Below are positions 15,464 to 23,621 of a stretch of 64,000 nt of DNA, piece after piece. The notes under the pieces were generated by a model. It did no database searches. It worked only from the letters and a program-made list of their open reading frames with translations, and was not told the DNA's origin. The position numbers and the translations under genes are program-made. The stretch is taken from contig URAM01000001.1 in the NCBI GenBank assembly GCA_900545815.1, positions 1 through 64,000 on the forward strand, given 5' to 3'. Every line of letters begins with the position of its first letter. Position 1 is the first letter of the stretch. This DNA comes from an uncultured Eubacteriales bacterium (GTDB lineage: Bacteria > Bacillota > Clostridia > Oscillospirales > Oscillospiraceae).

Positions 15464-16155
15464 AAGGGAAAAAGGCGCTCTCCGGCCTGTGCCTGGCGGC
15501 AGCTGTCCTGGTCATCATCTGGGTCAGCTGGCGCAACGGCATCGTTAACTACTACCTAGTCAGCACGCTGGCGCTCCTCTTGTCCCTGGCAGCGTTCTTC
15601 CTCTCTTATGAGCGAAAAAAGCCCACCGCCCAAGAGCTGGTGCTGTTGGCTGTCCTCTGTGCTGTGGCAGTCGTAGGACGCATGGCCTTTGCTGCCGTGC
15701 CCTTTTTCAAGCCGGCGGCGGCTATCGTTATCCTCACCGGCATCGCCTTTGGCGGCCAGGCAGGCTGTCTGTGCGGCGCAGCCAGTATGTTGGTCAGCAA
15801 CTTCTTCTTCGGCCAAGGGGCGTGGACGCCCTGGCAGATGCTGGCTTTCGGCGTGGCGGGGCTGCTGGCAGGGGTGTGCTTCCGATCGGGACGGCTGCCC
15901 CGCACCCGACTGACGCTGACCCTGTTCGGCGCCCTGTGCGTCCTGCTGCCGGTGGGGCTGATCTTGGACACCAGCAGCTTGTTCCTCATGACGGGCGACC
16001 CGCTGACGGTGGACTCCGCCCTGGCTATCTACCTGGCCGGAGTCAGCGCCAACGTCATCCATGCCGCTGCCACCGCCTTTTTCCTGTTTCTGATCGGCCC
16101 TGTGGTGCTGGAAAAGCTGGAACGGGTAAAGGTCAAGTATGGTCTGATGGAGTGA
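15445..16155 (+). CDS. ECF transporter S component, probable cobalamin binder
   Basis: Membrane protein of 236 residues with six or more hydrophobic helices and no ATPase. GRMAFAAVPFFKP, ITGI-type glycine helix (ILTGIAFGGQAG) and SNFFFGQGAWTPWQM match the S-component group that sits beside EcfT in vitamin B12 operons (CbrT-like). S components bind the vitamin and topple in the membrane on EcfT. The start overlaps the ATPase gene by 19 bases. The substrate is inferred from the riboswitch and from the transcobalamin-like proteins downstream, not from binding residues. An N-terminal helix of about 30 residues before the core is slightly longer than usual. Confidence 0.82.
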   Translation: MQRDGMKGKKALSGLCLAAAVLVIIWVSWRNGIVNYYLVSTLALLLSLAAFFLSYERKKPTAQELVLLAVLCAVAVVGRMAFAAVPFFKPAAAIVILTGIAFGGQAGCLCGAASMLVSNFFFGQGAWTPWQMLAFGVAGLLAGVCFRSGRLPRTRLTLTLFGALCVLLPVGLILDTSSLFLMTGDPLTVDSALAIYLAGVSANVIHAAATAFFLFLIGPVVLEKLERVKVKYGLME

Positions 16156-16159
16156 ACGT

Positions 16160-17032
16160 ATGGAACGGTATCATCCTGGGGTCATTACCCTGTATTTTGC
16201 CGCCATGCTGGTTTTTACCGCCTGGTTCCAGCAGCCGGTCTTTCTGGCGCTGTCCCTGTTTACCGCCCTGGTGGTCAGCAAAGCCACCCTGGGCGGCCAA
16301 TGGGGACGGCGGCTGGGGTGGAGTCTGCTGTTGGGCGCTATCATTGGCATCTGGTGGGCGGTGTTTGCCCGCTTTGGGGACACCATTTTGATTGACAACT
16401 TATTGGGCAATCCGCTGACTCTGGAAGGGCTGGTATACAGCGCCACCCTGTGGGTGCGGGTGACGGCTGTAGTGCTGTGGTGGGAGAGCCTGCTGCGGCT
16501 GGTGCCGGCGGAACGGCTGCTGACCTTGACGGGTAAGGTGTTCCCGCACCTGTCCCTATATGGCACTGTGCTGCTCCGATTTCTCCCCCAGTTCCGCCGC
16601 CAGCGCCAAGGCATCCAAGTGGCACGAGCAGGTATCGGCATCGCTGAATCCTGGCGGGAAAAGACCCGACGGGAGAGCATGACCGCTACCTGGGGACTGG
16701 AGAGCCTCCAACGCACCGTCCAAGCCATGCGCTGTCGGGGGTATTCTCTCCGGCGGAGAACCACTTATCAGGTCACATGGCTCAAACACGGGGATCGGCT
16801 GCTCCTCCTCCTGGAGGGCTGGGGCATTGTGCTGCTCCTGTGCGGCTGGGCGCTGAACCAGACCCGGGCGTGGTATGACCCGGAGTTGATCGTGAACCGA
16901 GTGACACCTTTGAGTGGGATGTTCTACGCGGTCTATGTGCTGTTCGCTCTGCTGCCGGTGGAGCTGGCGCTTCAGATGCGGCTGCGGGAGCGCCGAGATC
17001 AGCGGAATCGAGAGAAAGGCGGGATGGGATGA
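16160..17032 (+). CDS. ecfT: ECF transporter transmembrane component EcfT
   Basis: Scaffold membrane protein of 290 residues linking the S component to the ATPases. Hydrophobic helices occupy residues 5-90 and 210-270; between them lie the two coupling-helix motifs, seen here as VARAGIGI and AMRCRGYSLR, which match the Ala-Arg-Gly type signatures that dock into the ATPase grooves. It begins 5 bases after the S component stop and overlaps the next gene by 4 bases (ATGA). Expression is under the same cobalamin riboswitch. Its operon position suggests a dedicated rather than shared EcfT, because dedicated ATPases are also present. Confidence 0.9.
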   Translation: MERYHPGVITLYFAAMLVFTAWFQQPVFLALSLFTALVVSKATLGGQWGRRLGWSLLLGAIIGIWWAVFARFGDTILIDNLLGNPLTLEGLVYSATLWVRVTAVVLWWESLLRLVPAERLLTLTGKVFPHLSLYGTVLLRFLPQFRRQRQGIQVARAGIGIAESWREKTRRESMTATWGLESLQRTVQAMRCRGYSLRRRTTYQVTWLKHGDRLLLLLEGWGIVLLLCGWALNQTRAWYDPELIVNRVTPLSGMFYAVYVLFALLPVELALQMRLRERRDQRNREKGGMG

Positions 17033-18423
17033 AAAAACAGAACAAGACCAACCTGCGCCGGTTGTTGGGCGCCCTGACCGCCCTGTTGGTGGTGGCGGGC
17101 ATCGCTGTGGGCGTCTATTGGGTGGGCAGCCTGCGGGGCTGGTTCGCCCCGCCGCCGGTGACAGTGGAGACCTCCTCCGGCCAGACCGTCCAGATCCCGC
17201 CCTTGTCCCTGACCGCCAAGAGCATCACCAGCAAAGCGCTGGTGGAGCGGGGCGGGTTGTCCTTCGCACTGGAAGCGGGGGAGACCCTTCGGGCGGAGGA
17301 TGCGGTGACTTTGCAGGGAAAGGGGACGCTGACCGTTTCCAATGAAACGCTGACCCTCACCTTTGGGGACAAAGCCTCCTTCCTGGTAGGACAAAAGGAC
17401 GGCGGAGAAGCCCAGGTCACCTTGAACCAAGGCAAGCTGTACGCCCAGACCCAGGGCACCGCCTATTTTGTGGTGGGCAACCAGTCCGCCCAGGTCACCG
17501 ATGGGACAGTGAGCCTGTCGGTAGATAAAGAAGCCTTTGTTTTCGACCAGTTGTCCGGCCAGACCAGTTTTTTGGGCGGCGATGAGAATGTCTTGACCGT
17601 CTTGCCCAAACAGCGGCTGACGGTTCAGCAGACGGAGGAACGCTGGGGCGCACCGGAGCAGAAAAAACTGACTCTAAAGCAGCTCAGCGACTTCACACTG
17701 GAGCAGGCAAAGACCACCCAGCGGCTGTGCTTCACGCCGGAACAGCTGACCGGCGAGATCGCCCGTCGGGAGGCGGAAGCCCAGCAGAAGCTGGAAGAGC
17801 AGCTCCAAAAAGAAACCGAGCAGCAGGAAGCGGAAGCCAAAGCCAAGGCGGATGCGGAGGCTGCGGAGCAGGCCAAGCAGGAGCAGGAAGCCAAGCAGAA
17901 GGCCGCTGAGGAAAAGAAGGCTGAGGAAGCCAAACGCAAGGCGGAAGAAGAAAAGAAAAAGCAGGAGGAAGAGCGGAAGAAACAAGAGGAGGAGAAAAAG
18001 CAGCAAGAGGAAGAGGATACCACCACCAGCACCGGCAGCTGCACCTTGACCATCGAGTGCCACACGCTCCTAGATAATCTGGACAACGTAAAGGAGTCCA
18101 AACAGAAGTACGTCCCTGCCAGCGGAGTGATCCTGAAAAAGACCAAGGTTCCCTTTACCGAAGGGGAGACGGTCTATGACATCTTGAAACGTACCTGCAA
18201 AAAGGCTGGCATCCAGTTGGAGGTATCCTACTCTGGCGGCTACGGCAGCTATTATGTGGAGGGCATCGGCCACCTGTACGAGTTCGACTGCGGTCGGGAG
18301 TCCGGCTGGGTGTACCGCGTCAACGGAAAGCAGCCCAACTACGGGTGCAGCAGCTGCGTGGTGCAGAAGGGAGACAACATCGTGTGGAGCTACACCTGCT
18401 CTGGCATGGGCAAGGACGTGTAG
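17029..18423 (+). CDS. Membrane-anchored protein with FecR-like domain, coiled coil and transcobalamin-like DUF4430 domain
   Basis: An exported protein of 464 residues. A single membrane anchor (about 11-34) is followed by a beta-rich FecR-like domain (about 40-190), then a long charged coiled coil of Glu, Lys, Gln and Ala (about 240-325), then a C-terminal DUF4430 domain (about 335-464). The latter has VPFTEGETVYDIL, HLYEFDCGRESGWVYRVNG and the ending VVQKGDNIVWSYT, the pattern of the C-terminal beta domain of transcobalamin and intrinsic factor. The coiled coil could hold this domain away from the membrane to capture cobalamin for the ECF transporter. Four cysteines in the domain may form disulfides. 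ATGA overlap with ecfT. Binding of cobalamin is inferred from family and operon. Confidence 0.85.
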   Translation: MKKQNKTNLRRLLGALTALLVVAGIAVGVYWVGSLRGWFAPPPVTVETSSGQTVQIPPLSLTAKSITSKALVERGGLSFALEAGETLRAEDAVTLQGKGTLTVSNETLTLTFGDKASFLVGQKDGGEAQVTLNQGKLYAQTQGTAYFVVGNQSAQVTDGTVSLSVDKEAFVFDQLSGQTSFLGGDENVLTVLPKQRLTVQQTEERWGAPEQKKLTLKQLSDFTLEQAKTTQRLCFTPEQLTGEIARREAEAQQKLEEQLQKETEQQEAEAKAKADAEAAEQAKQEQEAKQKAAEEKKAEEAKRKAEEEKKKQEEERKKQEEEKKQQEEEDTTTSTGSCTLTIECHTLLDNLDNVKESKQKYVPASGVILKKTKVPFTEGETVYDILKRTCKKAGIQLEVSYSGGYGSYYVEGIGHLYEFDCGRESGWVYRVNGKQPNYGCSSCVVQKGDNIVWSYTCSGMGKDV

Positions 18424-18427
18424 TAGC

Positions 18428-18469
18428 ACCGGTGGGGTGTTTCCACATGGAAGCAGTGGAAATACCGGT
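18428..18469 (+). other. Intercistronic hairpin in the cobalamin operon
   Basis: ACCGGT and TTTCCAC on the 5' side pair with GTGGAAA and ACCGGT on the 3' side around a 9-base loop, with GGGGTG bulged. No T run follows, so it is more likely an mRNA stabiliser or processing site than a terminator. Confidence 0.55.
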
Positions 18470-18519
18470 CTGAAAGGAGCGGTTTCCTGCATAGATTACC
18501 AATAGAAAGGAAGAAAACC

Positions 18520-20877
18520 ATGAAAAAAAGATTGTTGTCGCTGCTGCTGGCGCTGACCATGGCACTGTCCCTGGCTACCACCGGCGCATGGGCGGCAGAC
18601 CAGGATTCCATCCAGGTCACCGTGACCATCGCCAACCAGGGCGCCATCGCCGTGGGCAAGAACAATACCCTTATGGCACGAGTGCCGGTGACGGTCACTG
18701 ACCGGAACGGGGATGGTGAGATTAAATACGATGATGCAATGATTGCTGTCCACAAGGCTTATTGTGAGCAGGGCGAAGCTGGATTTGTTATCAATGGCAA
18801 TTGGGTCACTACGTTGTGGGGCGGGACCGAAGGCGTCGGCGGATTTTATCGCAATAACACGCTCACAGCGACTGTAAATGAAGAGATCATTCAAAATGGG
18901 GATGCCCTGACTGCATTTTCCTACGCAGATACTGCTGATTGGTCTGATAAATACAGTTTCTTTGACCAGAGCACTGTTTCTGTCAAGACTGGCGAGATGC
19001 TCACCCTGAATCTGAAGAAACAGGGGTACAATGAGGCGGCAACTCCCGCCAACGCTACCCTGTGCACCATTGATAAAACGGGCGCTTTCCACGAGCTGAA
19101 CGTCACCACCGATGACAAGGGCGATGCCACCCTCTCCTTTGACAAGGCTGGTACCTATGTGGTCTCCGCCTATGGCAGCGAAGATATTCTGGTTCCCCCC
19201 GTCTGCATTGTCACTGTAACAGACCAGACTCCCGCCGCCGACCTGACCAAGGAGGCCACCAACGCCATCGCTACCTGCGTCAACGGCTACCAGACGGCGG
19301 ACAAGGAAACTACCTGCCAGTTTGGTGCGGAATGGGTCATGCTGGGTCGCCTGCGTGCCCTGGACGGCGCACAGGGTTGGAAGACCAAAGATGCGGACAT
19401 CCAGACCTATGTGGCCACTGTGATGACCGCCATCCAGAGCGGCAAGCTCAGCCGCGAGACCGTCCCCACCACCATCGAGCGGGTCATCCTGACCCTGACC
19501 GCCCTGGGGCTGGATGCCACCGATTTCTGTGGGCAGGACTTGACCGCTTGGCTGTATGAGAACCAGAACTGGAACAACTATGTGTCCTCCGACCTCATCT
19601 GGGGTCTTATCGCCCTGGACAGCGGCAAATACACCGCCGCTGACGGCTATCGGGAAGCGCTCATCCAGCATCTGACCGAGTATCAGAAGCAGGACACCGG
19701 TGCCTTCTTCTACTCCCACGGATATAACGCAGACGATGTGGACATGACCGCCATGGCCATGATCGCGCTGGCTCCTTACAAGGACAGCAACGCCACCGCA
19801 AAGAAGATGTACGATGCCGGTTGGAAGTACATCGAATCCAACCGTGACGACCAGGGCAACTATGGCGGCAAGAGCTACGACCCCTGCTGCACCAACGCCT
19901 ATGTGGTCATTGCCAAGTGTGCCGCCGGTCAGACCGGTATGGAGGACACCGTGTCCTGGATGCTGAAAAACTGTCTGGGCGAGAAGGGCTTCAACCTGAA
20001 CGGCGAGTACAACGGGATGTCCACCTACCAGGGTATGATGGCCATGGCCGCCTATCAGCGTGCCAAGGCAAGTAAAGCTGACCTGTTCGACATGAGCGAT
20101 GTTTCCAAGCAGGTCATCCAGGTGACAAAGCCCACTTTGAAGGGCAACAAGACCTACAACGGCAAAAAGCAGACTGTCACCCTGCCTGCCAGCGGCTTCT
20201 ACACCGTCTCCGGCACCACCTCCGCCACTAAAGTGGGCAAGTACACCGTGACAGTGACCCTGAACGACAAGACCAACACCACCTGGGCGGACGGCTCCAC
20301 CGCTGACCTGAAGCTGACCTGGGAGATCACCAAGCCCAGCAACACCATCACCGTCAAGAACGTCACCAAGACTGCCTCCACCAAGACCCAGACCGTCAAG
20401 CTGGGCGGCAAGGCCAAAGAGAGCGCCAAGCTGACCTACAAGTCTGACAGCAAGTATGTCAAGGTGGATAAGAAGGGCAAGGTCACCATCGCCAAGAACT
20501 TCGTGGGCAAGGCCACCATCACGGTCACCGCCAGCGCCACCAAGACTTACCAGGAGACGACCAAGAAGGTTACCGTCACCGTCAATCCGGCAAAGGTCAA
20601 GCTCACCGGCGTGAAGAATTACAAGGGCAAAAAGCTGAAGGCATACTGGAAGAAGAACACCAAGGTCACCGGCTATCAGGTGCAGTACAGCACTTCTTCC
20701 AAGTTCAAGAGTGCCAAGACGGTCACCGTCAAGGGCTGCAAGAACACCAGCAAGAACATCACCAAGCTGACCAAGAATAAGAAGTACTACGTCCGCGTCC
20801 GCACCTACAAGACAGTGGGCAAGGTCAACTATTACTCCGGCTGGAGCAACACCAAGTCCATCACCATCAAAAAATAA
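18520..20877 (+). CDS. Secreted protein with transcobalamin-like alpha/alpha-toroid and Ig/Fn3 tail
   Basis: A protein of 785 residues with a signal peptide ending near GAWAAD (about 25). Residues 27-235 are a beta region with DRNGDGEIKYDDA and SDKYSFFD patterns. Residues about 240-525 form an alpha/alpha toroid of prenyltransferase/terpene-cyclase type, with repeats such as DDVDMTAMAMIALAPY and DPCCTNAYVVIAKC; the same fold forms the N-terminal cobalamin-binding domain of intrinsic factor and transcobalamin. An Ig-like pair and a fibronectin-III-like domain follow, ending YSGWSNTKSITIKK, with no sorting signal. Last gene of the cobalamin operon. Its tail is nearly repeated in the protein at 55498. 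Cobalamin capture with its neighbour is inferred; a hydrolase or structural role is not excluded. Confidence 0.85.
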   Translation: MKKRLLSLLLALTMALSLATTGAWAADQDSIQVTVTIANQGAIAVGKNNTLMARVPVTVTDRNGDGEIKYDDAMIAVHKAYCEQGEAGFVINGNWVTTLWGGTEGVGGFYRNNTLTATVNEEIIQNGDALTAFSYADTADWSDKYSFFDQSTVSVKTGEMLTLNLKKQGYNEAATPANATLCTIDKTGAFHELNVTTDDKGDATLSFDKAGTYVVSAYGSEDILVPPVCIVTVTDQTPAADLTKEATNAIATCVNGYQTADKETTCQFGAEWVMLGRLRALDGAQGWKTKDADIQTYVATVMTAIQSGKLSRETVPTTIERVILTLTALGLDATDFCGQDLTAWLYENQNWNNYVSSDLIWGLIALDSGKYTAADGYREALIQHLTEYQKQDTGAFFYSHGYNADDVDMTAMAMIALAPYKDSNATAKKMYDAGWKYIESNRDDQGNYGGKSYDPCCTNAYVVIAKCAAGQTGMEDTVSWMLKNCLGEKGFNLNGEYNGMSTYQGMMAMAAYQRAKASKADLFDMSDVSKQVIQVTKPTLKGNKTYNGKKQTVTLPASGFYTVSGTTSATKVGKYTVTVTLNDKTNTTWADGSTADLKLTWEITKPSNTITVKNVTKTASTKTQTVKLGGKAKESAKLTYKSDSKYVKVDKKGKVTIAKNFVGKATITVTASATKTYQETTKKVTVTVNPAKVKLTGVKNYKGKKLKAYWKKNTKVTGYQVQYSTSSKFKSAKTVTVKGCKNTSKNITKLTKNKKYYVRVRTYKTVGKVNYYSGWSNTKSITIKK

Positions 20878-20920
20878 GTCCATTCATCCATTCACATATA
20901 CCATTCAACCCAACACACAG

Positions 20921-20953
20921 AGAACGAGCCAGACATCCGTCTGGCTCGTTCTA
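20921..20953 (+). terminator. Terminator of the cobalamin operon
   Basis: Perfect 14-bp stem AGAACGAGCCAGAC and complement with a 4-base loop; the T tract is weak. Confidence 0.75.
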
Positions 20954-21015
20954 CTTGCAAAAGGGGGAAAAACATCGTAAAATAGAACCATGGAAACAAA
21001 GGGGAAAGGATGTGA

Positions 21016-21993
21016 ATGTCCATGGGTCAGGTCTGTCTGATCGTGTTAGCCGTGGTCGTGGGGCTGGCGATGATACTCTATCTGAGCTGTCTGCTGCTCT
21101 TTCGTACTGGTACGGAGACAGCGTTCCACTTTGCAGAACCAGAATTAACCTTAAAGCCTAGCTCCAATCCCACTGTAATGGCCATGTGCGCTATGCTGGA
21201 GCAGGGGACACAGTGGGCGGAGGAACAGTCCTTTCAGACGGTTCACATCCGAAGCCGAGATGGTCTGACCCTAGCGGGACACTGGCTGCCCTGCGCTGAC
21301 GCCAGGCGCACCGTGGTGCTCTTTCATGGCTGGAAGGGCAACTGGAAGGAACATCTGGTGGTGCTCGGCTCCTTCTTGCAGGCGCAGAGGTGCAGCCTGC
21401 TCTTTGTGGAACAGCGTGCCCACGGGGAGAGTGAGGGGAAGTATCTGGGGTTCGGCGTCTTGGAGCGGTATGATTGTCTGGAATGGGTGCGATGGCTTCA
21501 GGACAACACCCCCAAAGGTCGACCCATCTACCTGATGGGAGGTTCTCTGGGTGCGACCACAGTGCTCATGACCAGCGGGTTTGACCTGCCAGAGCAAGTT
21601 CATGGCATCGTGGCCGACTGCGGCTTCGTCTCGCCAGAGGAGCAGATCGGGCAGACGTTAAAAGACTGGTGGCACCTGCCTCGGCAGCCCTTTTTGTGGA
21701 TCGCAGACCACATCGCCCGCCGGAAGGCAGGGTTCTCCTTCTGGGAGTATTCGACCCTGAAGGCCATGGAGACCAACACCAAGCCCATTCTGTTTGTCCA
21801 TGGCTTGGATGACCGCTTTGTTTTGCCAGAGGGAACGGTGAAAAATTTTAACGCCTGTCGGGCGGAAAAGGATCTGCTGCTGGTGGAAGGCGCTCGGCAT
21901 ATGCAGAGTTATTTGCTGGCCACGGCGGAGTATCAAGAGCGGCTGAAACGCTTTTTCGCCCAGCATGACCAAGAGAAGGAGGGAGGCGAATGA
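21016..21993 (+). CDS. Membrane-anchored alpha/beta hydrolase
   Basis: A protein of 325 residues with an N-terminal membrane segment (about 5-30). The hydrolase core has the oxyanion-hole strand VVLFHGWKGNW, the nucleophile elbow GGSLGA (Ser about 177), an acidic residue in HGLDDRFV and a final His in GARHMQS, so the catalytic triad looks complete. It is similar to the YqkD/serine aminopeptidase-like hydrolases of Firmicutes. Substrate unknown. ATG 21016 has AAAGGA five bases upstream; ATG 21022 is possible. It overlaps the sortase gene by 4 bases, so the two are co-translated, hinting at a cell-surface task. Confidence 0.85.
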   Translation: MSMGQVCLIVLAVVVGLAMILYLSCLLLFRTGTETAFHFAEPELTLKPSSNPTVMAMCAMLEQGTQWAEEQSFQTVHIRSRDGLTLAGHWLPCADARRTVVLFHGWKGNWKEHLVVLGSFLQAQRCSLLFVEQRAHGESEGKYLGFGVLERYDCLEWVRWLQDNTPKGRPIYLMGGSLGATTVLMTSGFDLPEQVHGIVADCGFVSPEEQIGQTLKDWWHLPRQPFLWIADHIARRKAGFSFWEYSTLKAMETNTKPILFVHGLDDRFVLPEGTVKNFNACRAEKDLLLVEGARHMQSYLLATAEYQERLKRFFAQHDQEKEGGE

Positions 21994-22745
21994 AAAAAGC
22001 CCTGCGCATCATCCTGCTGCTGCTCTTTATCGGCATCTTTGCCTACAGTGGCTGGAACCTGGCCACCTACTACCTGGCCGCCCACCAGCAGGAGCAGACG
22101 GTCAGCGGCCTGCGGAAGCAGCTGGTGGAGGAGGACGACTCCTATGAGCTGAACGCCGAGGGCATCTTGAAGCGCTATGAAAAGCTGTACGCCGAGAACT
22201 CAGACATGATCGGTTGGCTGAGCATCCCAGATACCCCCATCGACTATCCGGTTATGCAGCGGGAAGGGGACGGAGAGTATTACCTGCACCGAGATTTTTA
22301 TGAGAAGGACGCCTCTGCTGGCTGCCTGTTTTTGGAGGAGCACTGCGATGCAGATAAGCCCTCCACCAATCTCATCATCTACGGGCACCACATGAAGAAC
22401 GGCGATATGTTTGGACACCTGGTGGACTACGAGGATCACGAGTTCTACCGGAAGCACCGTTTTTTCACCTTCGATACCATCCACGAGCACCGAAAGTATC
22501 AGGTGCTGTCCGTGTTCCGCTCGGAAGCCTATCCGGAGGATGACACGGAGCACTTTCACTACTACGACTTCATCCAGGCTGAGGACAAGGCAGACTTTGA
22601 CACCTATGTGAAAGAGGTCACCCAGCGTTCCCAGTACGTCACCGGTGTGAAGGCGGAGTACGGGGAGGAGCTGCTCACCCTGTCCACCTGCGCCTACCAC
22701 ACCGAGGAAGGCCGGTTTGTAGTCGTGGCAAAACGGGTCAAATAA
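21990..22745 (+). CDS. Class B sortase
   Basis: Membrane transpeptidase of 251 residues that links surface proteins to the wall or to partner proteins. An N-terminal anchor (about 5-27) is followed by the sortase fold: IIYGHHMKNGDMF carries the catalytic His, LTLSTCAY the catalytic Cys and GRFVVVAKR the Arg. The stretch between His and Cys with an extra helix, and the TLSTC motif, point to class B (SrtB). It overlaps the hydrolase gene by 4 bases and is followed by a bidirectional terminator. No substrate with an NPQTN-like signal is next to it, so the substrate lies elsewhere. A different sortase occurs at 38380. Confidence 0.92.
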   Translation: MKKALRIILLLLFIGIFAYSGWNLATYYLAAHQQEQTVSGLRKQLVEEDDSYELNAEGILKRYEKLYAENSDMIGWLSIPDTPIDYPVMQREGDGEYYLHRDFYEKDASAGCLFLEEHCDADKPSTNLIIYGHHMKNGDMFGHLVDYEDHEFYRKHRFFTFDTIHEHRKYQVLSVFRSEAYPEDDTEHFHYYDFIQAEDKADFDTYVKEVTQRSQYVTGVKAEYGEELLTLSTCAYHTEEGRFVVVAKRVK

Positions 22746-22750
22746 AGACG

Positions 22751-22787
22751 AAAAACACCCAGAATCCGAAGATTCTGGGTGTTTTTA
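22751..22787. terminator. Bidirectional terminator between sortase and TetR genes
   Basis: AAAAACACCCAGAATC, 4-base loop, GATTCTGGGTGTTTTT. A and T runs on both sides serve both converging genes. Confidence 0.9.
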
Positions 22788-22797
22788 TGTGTGTGTC

Positions 22798-23388
22798 TTA
22801 CGATACGGCCTTTCGGATGATGTCGTAGAGCACCGGCTTCATGTTGTCAATGTCATCCGGTGTGTGCTCGATGATGGCGGAGTAGGCTACCGAACCCACC
22901 ATTTCCATGAGGACGTACACCAGGTTGATGATCTCTGCCTCTGTCCGTCCCTGCATGGCAGGGCTGTTGCGGATGGTGTCTCGGAGCTGTTCCAGCACTG
23001 GGTCACTGGTGTGCAGTTCGGCATCCAGGACGGGACGCCAGGTGAAATTCCGACGAAGGACGGAGAGGGTGAGGGGGTCTTGTTTAAAGTATTCTAAAAT
23101 GTAATCCACCAGGCTGACCACCCGATCCGCCAGGCAGGCGGAATCCTCCTGAGCCAGGTGGATGCAGGCGTTGCGAAAGACCTTGTGGCAGATCTGCATG
23201 ACCAGGGCGTCCAGGATCTCGGTCTTGTCCCGGAAATAGAGGTAAAACGTCCCCTTGGCCACCTTCGCCTCCTTCGCGATGTCGTTGATGGTGGTGTTGG
23301 CGGCCCCTTTTTCCTGGAAGAGCGTATAGGCGGCGTCCAGCAGGCGCTTGCGTTTGGCGGCCTTTTTCTGTTCTAATACATTCTCCAT
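22798..23388 (-). CDS. TetR/AcrR-family transcriptional repressor
   Basis: A regulator of 196 residues. The N-terminal helix-turn-helix reads RLLDAAYTLFQEKGAANTTINDIAKEAKVAKGTFYLYFRDK, pattern shown here in part as TINDIAKEAKVAKGTFY, classic for TetR. The C-terminal domain is helical and ligand-binding. ATG 23388 follows AAAAGGAG at about 11 bases; the open frame runs further upstream through the operators but without a binding site. Divergent from the MMPL operon, with three matching palindromes between the genes, so it very likely represses both. The ligand is unknown; MMPL exporters suggest lipids, bile-like compounds or drugs. Confidence 0.92.
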   Translation of the reverse strand: MENVLEQKKAAKRKRLLDAAYTLFQEKGAANTTINDIAKEAKVAKGTFYLYFRDKTEILDALVMQICHKVFRNACIHLAQEDSACLADRVVSLVDYILEYFKQDPLTLSVLRRNFTWRPVLDAELHTSDPVLEQLRDTIRNSPAMQGRTEAEIINLVYVLMEMVGSVAYSAIIEHTPDDIDNMKPVLYDIIRKAVS

Positions 23389-23476
23389 CTCGGACCATAC
23401 TCCTTTTCCTGATGATTTAGTATCCCTAGTATACGCTGGAATTGGGCGGAGGACAAGCGGTAAAATCAGCAAAAGA

Positions 23477-23600
23477 ATGACTTTCGGTCATTTTGTGAAG
23501 TTGGCACAGAAAACAATTCTGACTTTTGGTCATTTTTGAGGTTGCAATCTGCCCCGCCCTATAGTAAACTGTGTACGCAATGAAAAATGACCGTTGGTCA
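23477..23600. promoter_or_regulatory. Three TetR operators in the divergent promoter region
   Basis: TGACTTTCGGTCA (23478), TGACTTTTGGTCA (23520) and TGACCGTTGGTCA (23588) share TGAC-N5-GTCA with an almost fixed centre. The third lies 22 bases before the MMPL start codon, so bound repressor would block initiation or elongation; the first is close to the TetR side. Confidence 0.85.
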
Positions 23601-23621
23601 AAATGGAAGGAAGGGATCACG

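Noticed and set aside
18496..20883. 795-residue open frame antisense to the toroid protein
   Set aside because: Mirror of the coding strand, no signal or domain; the sense frame has signal peptide and domains.
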